From an uncultured Eubacteriales bacterium (GTDB lineage: Bacteria > Bacillota > Clostridia > Christensenellales > Aristaeellaceae): a DNA stretch of 34,511 nt. Of this stretch, positions 7,522 to 15,931 are shown piece after piece. The notes below the pieces were generated by a model. The model was not told where the DNA came from and did not search any database. It saw only the letters and a list, made by a program, of their open reading frames with translations. Every line of letters begins with the position of its first letter. Position 1 is the stretch's first letter. The position numbers and the translations under genes were made by a program. The stretch is from positions 1 to 34,511 of the forward strand of contig CADANQ010000036.1 of assembly GCA_902789365.1 (NCBI GenBank). Reading direction: 5' to 3'.

Positions 7522-9072
7522 ATGCAGCTGATTTCGATCATTCCCGGTTTTAAACCCAAAAATGACAGCCGTCTGCTTGAAAAGGCGGAGCTGTTAAAGC
7601 CCGGGCTTTATTATACCCCGTACCCGGCTCCGACTGCGTTCCGGGTAAACGGGCAGGAGATTTCTCCCGCGGAAATGCCGGACAGGCCGCTTCGCCGTGG
7701 GGATCAGGTACTGATGGACTTTGGACGCCACATCGTCGGACGGTTCTCCCTCTCGCTGGACCAGGCCGGTTCCGCCCAGGACGCGCCGGCGTACATCCGC
7801 CTGAACTTTGCGGAAATATCCGACGAGTTCGGGGAAGATCCGAAGCAGTATCACGGCTGGCTTTCCAGCAGCTGGATCCAGCAGGAAGAAATGCACATCG
7901 ATATCCTTCCGGCGCAGGTATGTCTGCCCCGCCGGTATGCCTTCAGGTATGTCCTTCTGACGGTGCTTGACACCAGTCTCAAGTATCAGCTGCTGGTTCG
8001 CGGCGCCTCCTGTACGGGGGAAAGCTCTGCGGATGAAACCGCTTTGCCAGCCCGCACTTTTCCGGACGACGAACTGAAGCGGATCTATGAAGCCAGCCTT
8101 CGCACCCTGGCGGAATGCACCCAGCTGGTGCTGGAAGACGGCCCCAAACGGGACCGGAGGCTGTGGATGGGCGATTTGCGGTTGCAGGCGCTGACTTCAT
8201 ATGTTTCATTCCGGAGTATCGCTCTGATCAAGCGCTGCCTGTACCTGTTTGCCGGTTCCCGCTTCCCGGACGGCCGAATGAGCGCCAATGTTTTTACCGA
8301 CAAAGAGCCCGCCGCCGACGATACTTACCTGACCGATTATGCGCTTTGGGCCGCGCCGACACTCCGGGAATACCTGGCGGAAACAGACGACGGGGAAGCG
8401 CTGGATGATCTGCTCGATCCGGTGCTGTTCCAGGTGGATTATGTGCTGGAGCATTTCCTGACGGCGGACGGTACCGTAAAGGAAGAAGCGGCGGAAAGCG
8501 CTTTCATCGACTGGAGCGATAACCTGGACCGGCGGACGGCCCTGCACGGCGTGCTCATCCAGGCGCTGGAAGCGGCCGCCTCCCTCTGCGAGCGGGCCGG
8601 GGATCCTTCGCGCGCGCGGTTCTACCGGGACAAGGCGGAAGAACTGCGGCAGACGGCCATGCGGCTGCTCTGGTCGGAAGAACAGGGCTGCTTCCTGTCC
8701 GGAGACCAGGTGTCCGTTCACTCCCAGGTATTCATGATCCTGGCCGGCGTCATGCCGCCGGAGCGGGCCTCCGAGGCCCTGGAGCGGGCAGAGTCCCTCC
8801 CCGGCAGTCCCCGGATGATTACCCCGTACATGCATCATTATTATGTGATGGCCCTGCTGGCGGCAGGACAGAAAAACCGGGCGGAAAAACACCTGCGGGA
8901 ATACTGGGGCGGCATGCTGCGGACCGGCTCCGACACCTTCTGGGAAAGCTGGGACCCTTCGGACCCGGACGGCTCCCCCTACGGCGGCCGCATCGTCAAC
9001 AGCTACTGCCACGCCTGGAGCTGCACCCCCGCCTTCATCATCAGCCGCTACCTGCTTTCATCACCGACCTGA
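7522..9072 (+). CDS. GH78-like alpha-L-rhamnosidase (short, cytoplasmic)
   Basis: This 516-residue protein has no signal peptide. Its second half is an (alpha/alpha)6-barrel like that of bacterial alpha-L-rhamnosidases. The family's DGxKRDRxxWxGD motif appears as DGPKRDRRLWMGD (Asp206 to Asp218), and the C-terminal NSYCHAWSCTPAFIISRY corresponds to the usual SxCHxWSxxPxY segment. The N-terminal region (about 1-180) is a beta-sandwich-like part, shorter than in full-length GH78 enzymes of 700-1000 residues. It probably removes terminal rhamnose, or a related deoxy sugar, from imported oligosaccharides; substrate is inferred. It is the first gene of the locus facing the AraC regulator, with GGGAAAAGAGG upstream, and the GH43 gene follows after 21 bases. 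A paralogue with the same motif is at 21272-23182. Confidence 0.78.
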   Translation: MQLISIIPGFKPKNDSRLLEKAELLKPGLYYTPYPAPTAFRVNGQEISPAEMPDRPLRRGDQVLMDFGRHIVGRFSLSLDQAGSAQDAPAYIRLNFAEISDEFGEDPKQYHGWLSSSWIQQEEMHIDILPAQVCLPRRYAFRYVLLTVLDTSLKYQLLVRGASCTGESSADETALPARTFPDDELKRIYEASLRTLAECTQLVLEDGPKRDRRLWMGDLRLQALTSYVSFRSIALIKRCLYLFAGSRFPDGRMSANVFTDKEPAADDTYLTDYALWAAPTLREYLAETDDGEALDDLLDPVLFQVDYVLEHFLTADGTVKEEAAESAFIDWSDNLDRRTALHGVLIQALEAAASLCERAGDPSRARFYRDKAEELRQTAMRLLWSEEQGCFLSGDQVSVHSQVFMILAGVMPPERASEALERAESLPGSPRMITPYMHHYYVMALLAAGQKNRAEKHLREYWGGMLRTGSDTFWESWDPSDPDGSPYGGRIVNSYCHAWSCTPAFIISRYLLSSPT

Positions 9073-9093
9073 TCAGCATAGGAGGAGATCCCC

Positions 9094-10560
9094 ATGAGCA
9101 ACAGACAGGCGCTGAATCCCTACCTGCCCAGCTGGGAATACGTTCCGGACGCGGAGCCGCATATCGTCAACGGCCGCGTGTACATCTACGGGTCCCACGA
9201 CCTGTTCAACGGGCTCAACTTCTGCCTGGGCGATTACGTCTGCTGGTCCGCCCCGGTGGATGATCTGGGCAGCTGGACGTATCACGGCTGCATCTATCGC
9301 CGGGAACAGGACCCCGCCGCTCCCCGGATCCGTCTGACCAACGGTCTGGCCGCGCCGGACATGGTGGTGGGACCGGACGGAAAGTACTACCTGTACTATT
9401 TCATGGGCGGCACGAAAATGATCTCCGTGGCGGTATGCGACGAGCCCGCCGGACAGTATCAGTTCTACGGATATGTAAAGTACAGGGACGGAACGCCCAT
9501 CGGCAAGCGAAACGAACCCTTCCAGTTCGATCCCGGCTGCCTGATGGATGAGGACGGGCGGCTCTACCTGTATACCGGCTTTGCCTTCGGCGGCAATCCC
9601 ATCCTGCTGGACGGATCCACACCCACCAAACACGGCCCGATGTTTTTTGAGCTTGATCCCAAAGATATGCTGACCGTGATCTCCGGGGACGAGCTGAAAT
9701 ACATCGGCGTCCTGACCGGCGAGGAAGCCAGGGGCACGCCCTATGAGCAGCAGCCCTTCGGCGAAGCCAGTTCCATGCGGAAATTCAACGGCAAGTATTA
9801 TTTCATCTACAGCTCGCTCAACAGCCATAACCTGTGCTGGGCGGTCAGCGACCGGCCGGACGGCGGGTTTGAGTACGGCGGCGTCCTGGTCAGCTGCGGC
9901 GACATCGGGCTTCCCGGCGTGCCCGACGTGAAGCACGCGCGGATGTGCACCGGCAACACCCACGGCAGCCTCATTGAGATCGGCGGCCGATACTATGTCT
10001 TCTATCACCGCCATTCCAACCGCAAGCAGTCCTCCCGCCAGGCCTGCGCGGAGCAGATCCGCTTTGAGGACGGCCGCTTTTACCAGGCGGAAATGACCTC
10101 CTGCGGCCTGAACGGGGGGCCGCTGAAGGGCAAGGGCGTTTATCCGGCCTATATCGCCTGCAACGTATACGGCCGCAACGGCACGCGTTTTCTTTCCATG
10201 ATCAAGCATCCCAAAGGCGCGGATCCCTTCCTGACCCAGCGGGGCGGCGACCGCGAGGAAGGGGACGACCAGTACATTTCCAACTTCTGCACCGGCTGCA
10301 CGGTGGGGTTCAAATACTTCGACCTGAGCGAAACGAGCGCCGTCGCCGTGCGCCTGCAGGGATACGGAAACGGCTGCACCGTGACCGTGCGTACCGAGGA
10401 ACACGGCCAGATCGTCTGCCGCATCCCGGTGGAAACGGCGCTCCGGGAAAAAACCTTTACGGGAACCCTGCCGCAGGGCCTTGGCAGTCGGTCGGCGCTC
10501 TATTTCAGCGTCGAGGGCAAGGGCGGCACGTTCGACTTTATCTCCTTTGAACTGTCCTGA
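9094..10560 (+). CDS. GH43 glycosidase with C-terminal carbohydrate-binding-like domain
   Basis: This 488-residue protein has no signal peptide. The five-bladed propeller signature of GH43 is visible: YVPDAEPHI near the start with the probable general base Asp19, APDMVVGPDGKYYLYYF with the pKa-modulating Asp89, and FGEASSMRKFNGKYYFIYSS with the probable acid Glu224. The last 90 or so residues (YFDLSETSAVAVRLQGYGNG onward) resemble a CBM6-type beta-sandwich. GH43 enzymes are alpha-L-arabinofuranosidases, beta-xylosidases or exo-galactanases; the exact activity cannot be read here. The start is well supported by GGAGG eight bases upstream. It sits between a GH78-like gene and a GH3 gene, consistent with trimming side chains of a plant or mucosal glycan inside the cell. 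Confidence 0.87.
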   Translation: MSNRQALNPYLPSWEYVPDAEPHIVNGRVYIYGSHDLFNGLNFCLGDYVCWSAPVDDLGSWTYHGCIYRREQDPAAPRIRLTNGLAAPDMVVGPDGKYYLYYFMGGTKMISVAVCDEPAGQYQFYGYVKYRDGTPIGKRNEPFQFDPGCLMDEDGRLYLYTGFAFGGNPILLDGSTPTKHGPMFFELDPKDMLTVISGDELKYIGVLTGEEARGTPYEQQPFGEASSMRKFNGKYYFIYSSLNSHNLCWAVSDRPDGGFEYGGVLVSCGDIGLPGVPDVKHARMCTGNTHGSLIEIGGRYYVFYHRHSNRKQSSRQACAEQIRFEDGRFYQAEMTSCGLNGGPLKGKGVYPAYIACNVYGRNGTRFLSMIKHPKGADPFLTQRGGDREEGDDQYISNFCTGCTVGFKYFDLSETSAVAVRLQGYGNGCTVTVRTEEHGQIVCRIPVETALREKTFTGTLPQGLGSRSALYFSVEGKGGTFDFISFELS

Positions 10561-10633
10561 TCATCTCCTCAGCGTCATTCCCCCGCGCATGGCGGGTGAA
10601 GCAATATTACATCAGGAAAGGAAGTATGTACAC

Positions 10634-13600
10634 ATGGGTAAACTTTCCGGTTTCTTCCGGGGTATGGCCGCTCTGATGGCCTGCCTGCTGGTGCTGACAA
10701 GCATCGGTTCCGGCGTTGTGGAGTCATATCGCTCCGCACTTGACAGCGTGCTGGGAACCAGCAGCTATGAAACGATCACGGACGAAAGCGCCGCCCGTTT
10801 CAAAAAAGACTACCAGACCATCGAGGACATGGCGGCAGCCGCCAAGGCGCTGGCCATCCGCGAGGGCGAGGAAGGGACTGTCGTCATGAAAAATGACAAC
10901 AGCGTGCTCCCTCTGGGCCCCGGCAAACAGGTGGTGCTCTTCGGCCTGGCCTCCTACGCCCCCTATCCCTATACCGCGGGCGACCTGCGCGGCGGCAACG
11001 CGGACGCGGTCAACAACCTGGTGGAGGCGCTGACCGCCGCCGGGCTGCCCATCAACCAGACGGTTGCGGATTTCTACATGAACGGCATCCTCAACAAGCA
11101 CTCGGAAATGGTGCCCAACCGCTGGACCGGCGAAATGCAGGAGACCGTGGCGTATGACAATATCTACGTGGCGGCCCCCGGAGACATGACCGAATACCGC
11201 ATCGTGGAAGTACCCCCCTCCCTGTTTGAGGAAAAGGGCGCTCCGGCCGACTGGAAGGCCGGCATCGACAGAGAAAACTCCGTCGCCGTCGTCACCTTCG
11301 CGCGCGGCGCGGGCGAAGGCAACACCTACGCCCCCGGCTCCGCGCTCAACTATGCGGGCGAAGCCACCGGCAAGGATCCTCTGGCCCTGTCTGACGACGA
11401 ACTGGCCATCATCGACCTGGCGAAGGAAACCTGCGGCCAGGTGCTGGTACTGATCAACTCCGGCAATACCATGGTGCTCAAGGAGATTGCCCGCGGGGGC
11501 AGCCATGAAGTGGACGGCATCGTCTATATCGGCGTTATCAATGACTACCAGCTGACCGGCGTCGCCAATGTGCTGACCGGCAAGGTCAACTCTACCGGCG
11601 CCCTGCCCGATACCTATGTGGCGGATAACGCCTCCAACCCGGCCGTGGTCAACTTCGGCGGCAGTTATTACGCCGATTATGAGATCGTCGGCACCGAAGG
11701 CACCGATCCGCGCTATCCGGGCGAAACAATCGCGAATACCAAAGCCAGCTCCTTCGGCGGCGCGACCACCTACAACGGCGGTCATTACATCGTCGAGGCG
11801 GAAGGCATTTACGTCGGCTACAAATATTTCGAGACCCGCTACTTCGATTCCGTGATGAATCCGCAGTACAACGCTTCTTCCGCCAAGGGCGCCACACAGG
11901 GCGATACCTGGGATTACAATAAGGAAGTACTGTTCACCTTCGGCCACGGCCTGTCCTATCTGCCCTATGAGCAGACCCTCAGGAGCGTGAAGGTCGACCT
12001 GAGCGAAAACGGAAACGTGACCGCCGAAATCGAGATCAAAAACCTGAGCGACAAGGACGGTTATTTCCTGGCGCAGCTGTACGTGCAGCCGCCGTATACC
12101 GATTATGACCGCGCCAACCTGGTGGAGAAGGCGGCCGTGAATTACCTGAATTCCGGCAAAGTGCAGGTCAAGGCCGGCGGGACTGCCACCGTGACCCTGA
12201 CGGTGCCCACCAAGTACCTTGCCAGCTATGACTACAAAGGCGCAAAGACCTGGATCCTGGATGATGGCGATTACCTCTTCACCGCTGCCGCAGGTTCCCA
12301 CGCCGCGGTCAACAACTTCCTGGCGTATCTCGGCAAGACTGCCGCGGACGGCATGGATACCGATTCCACAGGCGCCGTCGTCACATGGAATCAGGCCGCC
12401 TTTGACAAAACCACCTTCGCCACGGCCAACGGCACGGCCGTCACCAATGTGGCGGACGACGCGGACCTGAACTACTGGACGGGCACCGACACCGTGACTT
12501 ACTTGTCCCGTCAGGATTGGGACGCCACTTACCCGATCAATTACAACGAGGTGGAAGTCAAAATCGGCGACAGTCCCCGGAAGGACGAATGGCTCAGGGA
12601 GCTGCGCGGCCAGACCTACACCGTCCAGACCGGAAACCCCGCCAACGAAGGCGCGGACCGCGGCCTGCGCTTCAATGCCGCCAGCATCCAGGAAGAACAG
12701 CTGGCGAACGTGAACGATGAATACTGGGACAACCTGGTCTCCCAGATCACCATCGACGAAGCGGTCGGCGCGGTGATTCACGGCGGTTCCTCTTCCGATG
12801 TGCTGAGCAATGTCGACAACCCCAAGGTGCTCCAGAACGAAGGCGTTTGCGGCTTTACCTCCGGATATACCGATGAAGCGACCGGCAGGACCTACAAGTT
12901 CAACATTCATTCCCAGACCATGATCGCCTCTTCCTTCAACCCCGATCTTGCGTACGAGTGGGGCCTGATCGAAGGCAACAGCGGCCTGTGGCTGCAGCGC
13001 TACGACCTGTGGGGCACCGGGCTGACCCAGCGGCGCACCCCGTACAACGGCCGCAACTACGAGTATATCTCCGAAGACCCGATGCTGACCAACCGTATCG
13101 GCTACGGTATCCTCAAGGGCTGTGCGGAAAAAGGCATCATGAACGGTCCCAAGCACATGGGCTTCAACGATCAGGAACACAACCGCGGCGGCGTTTCGGT
13201 TTACATGACCGAGCAGAAATTCCGTGAGACGGACCTGCGCGGCTTCCAGGGCGGACTGAGCGATGCCCGCGGCATGGCGGTCATGATCGCCTTCAACCGC
13301 ATCGGCGCCACCAACGCCGCGCATCACGTGGGTATGCTGACCAAAGTTCTGCGCGATGAGTGGGGCTACACCGGCCTGATCTCCACCGACATGATGAACA
13401 ACAAGTATTACTTCAACGCCGAATCCATGGTGATGGCCGGCATCACGCAGGTGGCTGACTTCGCCCAGAACGACAACCATATCAACGAGGGCGAGGGCGG
13501 TGTTGACAAGACCTGGGGCTACCTCTCCGTCGATGTTGTCAAAAACGACAGCGCGCTGGTCAAAAAGGCCCGTGAAAACCTCAAGTACCAGCTGTACACC

Positions 13601-13759
13601 TTTGCCAACAGCGCGGTCCTGAACGTCTCCACCCGCAAGGTGGCCACCTGGTATGACAACGCCATCAGCATCATCAGGACCGTCAGCCTGGTGCTGACCA
13701 TCGTCTGCGGCCTGGGCTTCGTGGCAACCACTGTCCTCAAGAAAAAGAAGGAGGCCTGA
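10634..13759 (+). CDS. Domain-permuted, membrane-tethered GH3 beta-glycosidase
   Basis: This 1041-residue protein has the GH3 domains in reversed order. The usual C-terminal domain comes first (EEGTVVMKNDNSVLPLGPGK around residues 80-100, FTFGHGLSYLPYE near 435-447), then a fibronectin-III-like region, and the catalytic (beta/alpha)8 half is last. That half contains GPKHMGFNDQEHNRGG (Lys840-His841) and the nucleophile segment GLISTDMMNN (Asp919). Reversed GH3 enzymes are known from rumen clostridia. A hydrophobic helix at about residues 8-28 and another near the end, followed by KKKKE, suggest anchoring at both ends with the catalytic part outside. I take ATG 10634, not the longer open frame, because GGAAAGGAAG is well placed and the helix begins there. 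It likely cleaves beta-linked glucose or xylose at the cell surface. Confidence 0.88.
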   Translation: MGKLSGFFRGMAALMACLLVLTSIGSGVVESYRSALDSVLGTSSYETITDESAARFKKDYQTIEDMAAAAKALAIREGEEGTVVMKNDNSVLPLGPGKQVVLFGLASYAPYPYTAGDLRGGNADAVNNLVEALTAAGLPINQTVADFYMNGILNKHSEMVPNRWTGEMQETVAYDNIYVAAPGDMTEYRIVEVPPSLFEEKGAPADWKAGIDRENSVAVVTFARGAGEGNTYAPGSALNYAGEATGKDPLALSDDELAIIDLAKETCGQVLVLINSGNTMVLKEIARGGSHEVDGIVYIGVINDYQLTGVANVLTGKVNSTGALPDTYVADNASNPAVVNFGGSYYADYEIVGTEGTDPRYPGETIANTKASSFGGATTYNGGHYIVEAEGIYVGYKYFETRYFDSVMNPQYNASSAKGATQGDTWDYNKEVLFTFGHGLSYLPYEQTLRSVKVDLSENGNVTAEIEIKNLSDKDGYFLAQLYVQPPYTDYDRANLVEKAAVNYLNSGKVQVKAGGTATVTLTVPTKYLASYDYKGAKTWILDDGDYLFTAAAGSHAAVNNFLAYLGKTAADGMDTDSTGAVVTWNQAAFDKTTFATANGTAVTNVADDADLNYWTGTDTVTYLSRQDWDATYPINYNEVEVKIGDSPRKDEWLRELRGQTYTVQTGNPANEGADRGLRFNAASIQEEQLANVNDEYWDNLVSQITIDEAVGAVIHGGSSSDVLSNVDNPKVLQNEGVCGFTSGYTDEATGRTYKFNIHSQTMIASSFNPDLAYEWGLIEGNSGLWLQRYDLWGTGLTQRRTPYNGRNYEYISEDPMLTNRIGYGILKGCAEKGIMNGPKHMGFNDQEHNRGGVSVYMTEQKFRETDLRGFQGGLSDARGMAVMIAFNRIGATNAAHHVGMLTKVLRDEWGYTGLISTDMMNNKYYFNAESMVMAGITQVADFAQNDNHINEGEGGVDKTWGYLSVDVVKNDSALVKKARENLKYQLYTFANSAVLNVSTRKVATWYDNAISIIRTVSLVLTIVCGLGFVATTVLKKKKEA

Positions 13760-13761
13760 AC

Positions 13762-14235
13762 ATGTTGAAGAAATTGTCCGTCGGTGCATGGATCACCGTC
13801 CTGGCCGCGCTTATGGTGCTGGTTTCCCTGATCGTTTATTCGGCCAACGTATCCGGTGAAGGATATTTCCAGGGCAAGAGCGTTTCCGGCATGACCCTCT
13901 GGCTGATCCTGGCCGTCGTGCTTTTGCTTGCGGCCATCGCGCTGAAGATGCTTTCCCTCAAGGGCACCGCCGCCTCCTGCGCGGATCTTGTAAGCGGCCT
14001 GTGCCAGATCGGCGCGCCGGTGCTGGTGGCGCTCAGCCTGATCAATCTGATCTCGTCCCGCGTCGAAGGTCTCGGCTTCATCTACTTCTCCAACGCGGAC
14101 GTCATCAAGGAAGTCCAGACGCCCGCCAACCTGGCCTCCGGTTCCGGCGCGATCGCCGGCATGGTGATCATGGGCATCGCCCTGGCGCTGTGCATCATCG
14201 CCGCCTTCTGCAGCCTGCGGAAGAAAGCGCAATAA
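13762..14235 (+). CDS. Small four-helix membrane protein, unknown function
   Basis: This 157-residue protein has about four hydrophobic helices (residues 7-28, 44-63, 72-97 and 128-150) and a short basic tail. I recognise no family. It starts two bases after the GH3 stop with GGAGG inside the end of that gene, so the pair is translationally coupled. That fits a membrane partner for the tethered GH3, for instance for assembly or localisation, but this is inference from position alone. A perfect 15-base-pair hairpin follows the stop codon. Confidence 0.75.
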   Translation: MLKKLSVGAWITVLAALMVLVSLIVYSANVSGEGYFQGKSVSGMTLWLILAVVLLLAAIALKMLSLKGTAASCADLVSGLCQIGAPVLVALSLINLISSRVEGLGFIYFSNADVIKEVQTPANLASGSGAIAGMVIMGIALALCIIAAFCSLRKKAQ

Positions 14236-14249
14236 TTCTCCGTTTCTCC

Positions 14250-14284
14250 TCTGCCTGCAGGGATCAGAAATCCCTGCAGGCAGA
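14250..14284 (+). terminator. Perfect 15-bp hairpin after the GH3 operon segment
   Basis: TCTGCCTGCAGGGAT (14250-14264) and its exact complement (14270-14284) are separated by a five-base loop. No T-run follows, and the next gene's ribosome binding site begins about ten bases later. It may be a partial terminator or an mRNA-stabilising stem that sets relative expression of the upstream and downstream genes. Confidence 0.55.
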
Positions 14285-14308
14285 GCCTGTTCCGAAAGGA
14301 ATGAAGCC

Positions 14309-14527
14309 ATGCTGAAAGGGATTACGGCCGCGCTGGCGCTTCCGGCGCTGATATTTGCGGTTCTGGGACGTACCGCGCGTTTGTCCCGTCTCAGGTATCC
14401 CGGCTGGCTGTGTTTTACCGGCTGTCTCTTCTGCATGCTGCTGGACGGTCTCCCCTGGACGCATATGCTGCTTCTGTCCCTTCTGCTTTCGTCCGCTTCC
14501 GCCTGGAGAAAGCCCCATGAGCTTTGA
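14309..14527 (+). CDS. Small membrane protein preceding MBOAT gene
   Basis: This 72-residue hydrophobic protein has two likely helices (residues 3-22 and 33-62). No family is recognised. AAAGGA lies about eight bases upstream of the ATG, and its last codons overlap the MBOAT start by 11 bases, which argues that it is real and coupled to it. Small membrane proteins do accompany MBOAT acyltransferases (DltX with DltB is the known example), but this one does not visibly share the DltX motif. It is otherwise possible that it is only a translated leader for the MBOAT gene. Confidence 0.55.
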   Translation: MLKGITAALALPALIFAVLGRTARLSRLRYPGWLCFTGCLFCMLLDGLPWTHMLLLSLLLSSASAWRKPHEL

Positions 14528-15893
14528 TTCGCCGCGTTACGTGCTTTTCCTGAGCGTGACAGTGCTGCTGCACCGGTTCTGTCCCCGGCGCCTGCGCTGG
14601 GGACTGCTGCTGTTGTGCAGCCTGTTCTTTTACGCCTGCTGGTCTCCGCCGCTGATGCTGGCAATCGTGGGAGTCATCGCGCTGACATACTTCTGCGGAT
14701 TGATGACGGAGCGGTCCTCCCGCCCGTCCGTGCGGAAGTTCTGGGTATTTCTGGCCTGCGCCGGATGCCTGGGACTGCTGTTCTGGTTCAAGTATTTCGA
14801 GTTCCTGGCTCAAACCCTGATCGGCATCACGGGCGGGACCTGGAGGCCGATGCACATACTCCTGCCCGTCGGCTGCTCATTCTACACGTTTCAGGCGCTG
14901 TCCTATGTGATTGACGTATACCGCGGCGATCTGTCCGCCGTACGCCATCCGGGGCACTACGCGCTGTACATCGCTTTCTTCCCGCAGCTGGTCGCCGGAC
15001 CGATCGAACGGGCCGGAGCCCTCCTGCCCCAGCTGGCCGAGGGAAAAACCGCGGACCGCGCGCAGACCGTTCAGGGGCTCAAGCTGCTTTTGACCGGTTA
15101 TTTCCGGAAACTCGTCATTGCGGACATGGCCGCCCCGGTTGTCAACAGCGTGTTTGCCGCGGCCAGTCCCGACGGAAGCGCGGTGCTGCTGGCCCTGGTC
15201 CTTTTTGCCTTTCAGATCTACTGCGACTTTGCGGGATACTCTGAAATCGCCCGGGGCAGCGCATATCTGTTGGGCATCCGACTGCGGCGCAACTTCGACC
15301 GGCCTTATCTTTCGCACACGGTCCGGGAATTCTGGCAGCGCTGGCACATGTCGCTGACCGGCTGGTTCAGGGATTATGTGTATATCCCCCTCGGCGGCAG
15401 CCGGAAAGGGATCGGCCGGCAGATTGCGGCGACGATGACGGTGTTCATACTCAGCGGCCTGTGGCACGGGGCCAACTGGACCTTTCTGTGCTGGGGGCTG
15501 TTTCACGGTCTGCTTTGCTGCGCTGAGATTCTGCTCTCCCGCCGCGGTCCCCGGGCGCGGTTTCCGTTTGCGCGGCGCGTTGTCTGCATGAGCCTGGTGC
15601 TGTTGTCCTGGCTGCTGTTCCGGGCGGAAAGCCTGACGCAGGCGTGCCGGATGTTTCTATGCCTTTTCAGGCCGTGGAACCCGGCGGCCGGCCTGGCGGT
15701 GAGCGGTCTTTCACTGCCTCAGGCGCTGTGCCTGCTGCTGGGACTGAGCCAGCTGCCGGTGCTGCACCGGGCGGCGGAGAATGAACAGGTCCCGGATACG
15801 GTATATCTCTATCTGCTGGCCGGCGCCGTGATTGCCTGGTTCCTTCGGGCGGAAAGCGGAGGGGCGGGTACGTTCATCTATTTTCAGTTCTGA
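14517..15893 (+). CDS. MBOAT-family membrane O-acyltransferase (AlgI/PatA/DltB type)
   Basis: This 458-residue polytopic protein carries the MBOAT core. It has PVGCSFYTFQALSYVIDVYR, the hallmark FWQRWHMSLTGWFRDYVYIP followed by LGGSR, and the catalytic histidine segment SGLWHGANWTFLCWGLFHG. AlgI/PatA-type enzymes pass acetyl groups across the membrane to an SGNH partner that esterifies a surface polysaccharide or peptidoglycan; the next gene encodes exactly such SGNH domains. The start at ATG 14517 is chosen because GGAGAAA lies about seven bases upstream and because family members begin with similar short N-termini (SFDSPRYVLFL). The open frame extends further upstream but only over the previous small gene. 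Together with the next gene it should form a surface O-acylation machine within a carbohydrate locus. Confidence 0.92.
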   Translation: MSFDSPRYVLFLSVTVLLHRFCPRRLRWGLLLLCSLFFYACWSPPLMLAIVGVIALTYFCGLMTERSSRPSVRKFWVFLACAGCLGLLFWFKYFEFLAQTLIGITGGTWRPMHILLPVGCSFYTFQALSYVIDVYRGDLSAVRHPGHYALYIAFFPQLVAGPIERAGALLPQLAEGKTADRAQTVQGLKLLLTGYFRKLVIADMAAPVVNSVFAAASPDGSAVLLALVLFAFQIYCDFAGYSEIARGSAYLLGIRLRRNFDRPYLSHTVREFWQRWHMSLTGWFRDYVYIPLGGSRKGIGRQIAATMTVFILSGLWHGANWTFLCWGLFHGLLCCAEILLSRRGPRARFPFARRVVCMSLVLLSWLLFRAESLTQACRMFLCLFRPWNPAAGLAVSGLSLPQALCLLLGLSQLPVLHRAAENEQVPDTVYLYLLAGAVIAWFLRAESGGAGTFIYFQF

Positions 15894-15931
15894 ACCTTTC
15901 CCGGCGCGTCGGTACAACGGAGGAAAAAACG

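Noticed and set aside
10724-13789. Very long open frame (1021 codons) on the minus strand
   Set aside because: It lies entirely antisense to the GH3 gene, lacks a ribosome binding site, and has a low-complexity composition typical of a mirror frame in GC-rich codons.
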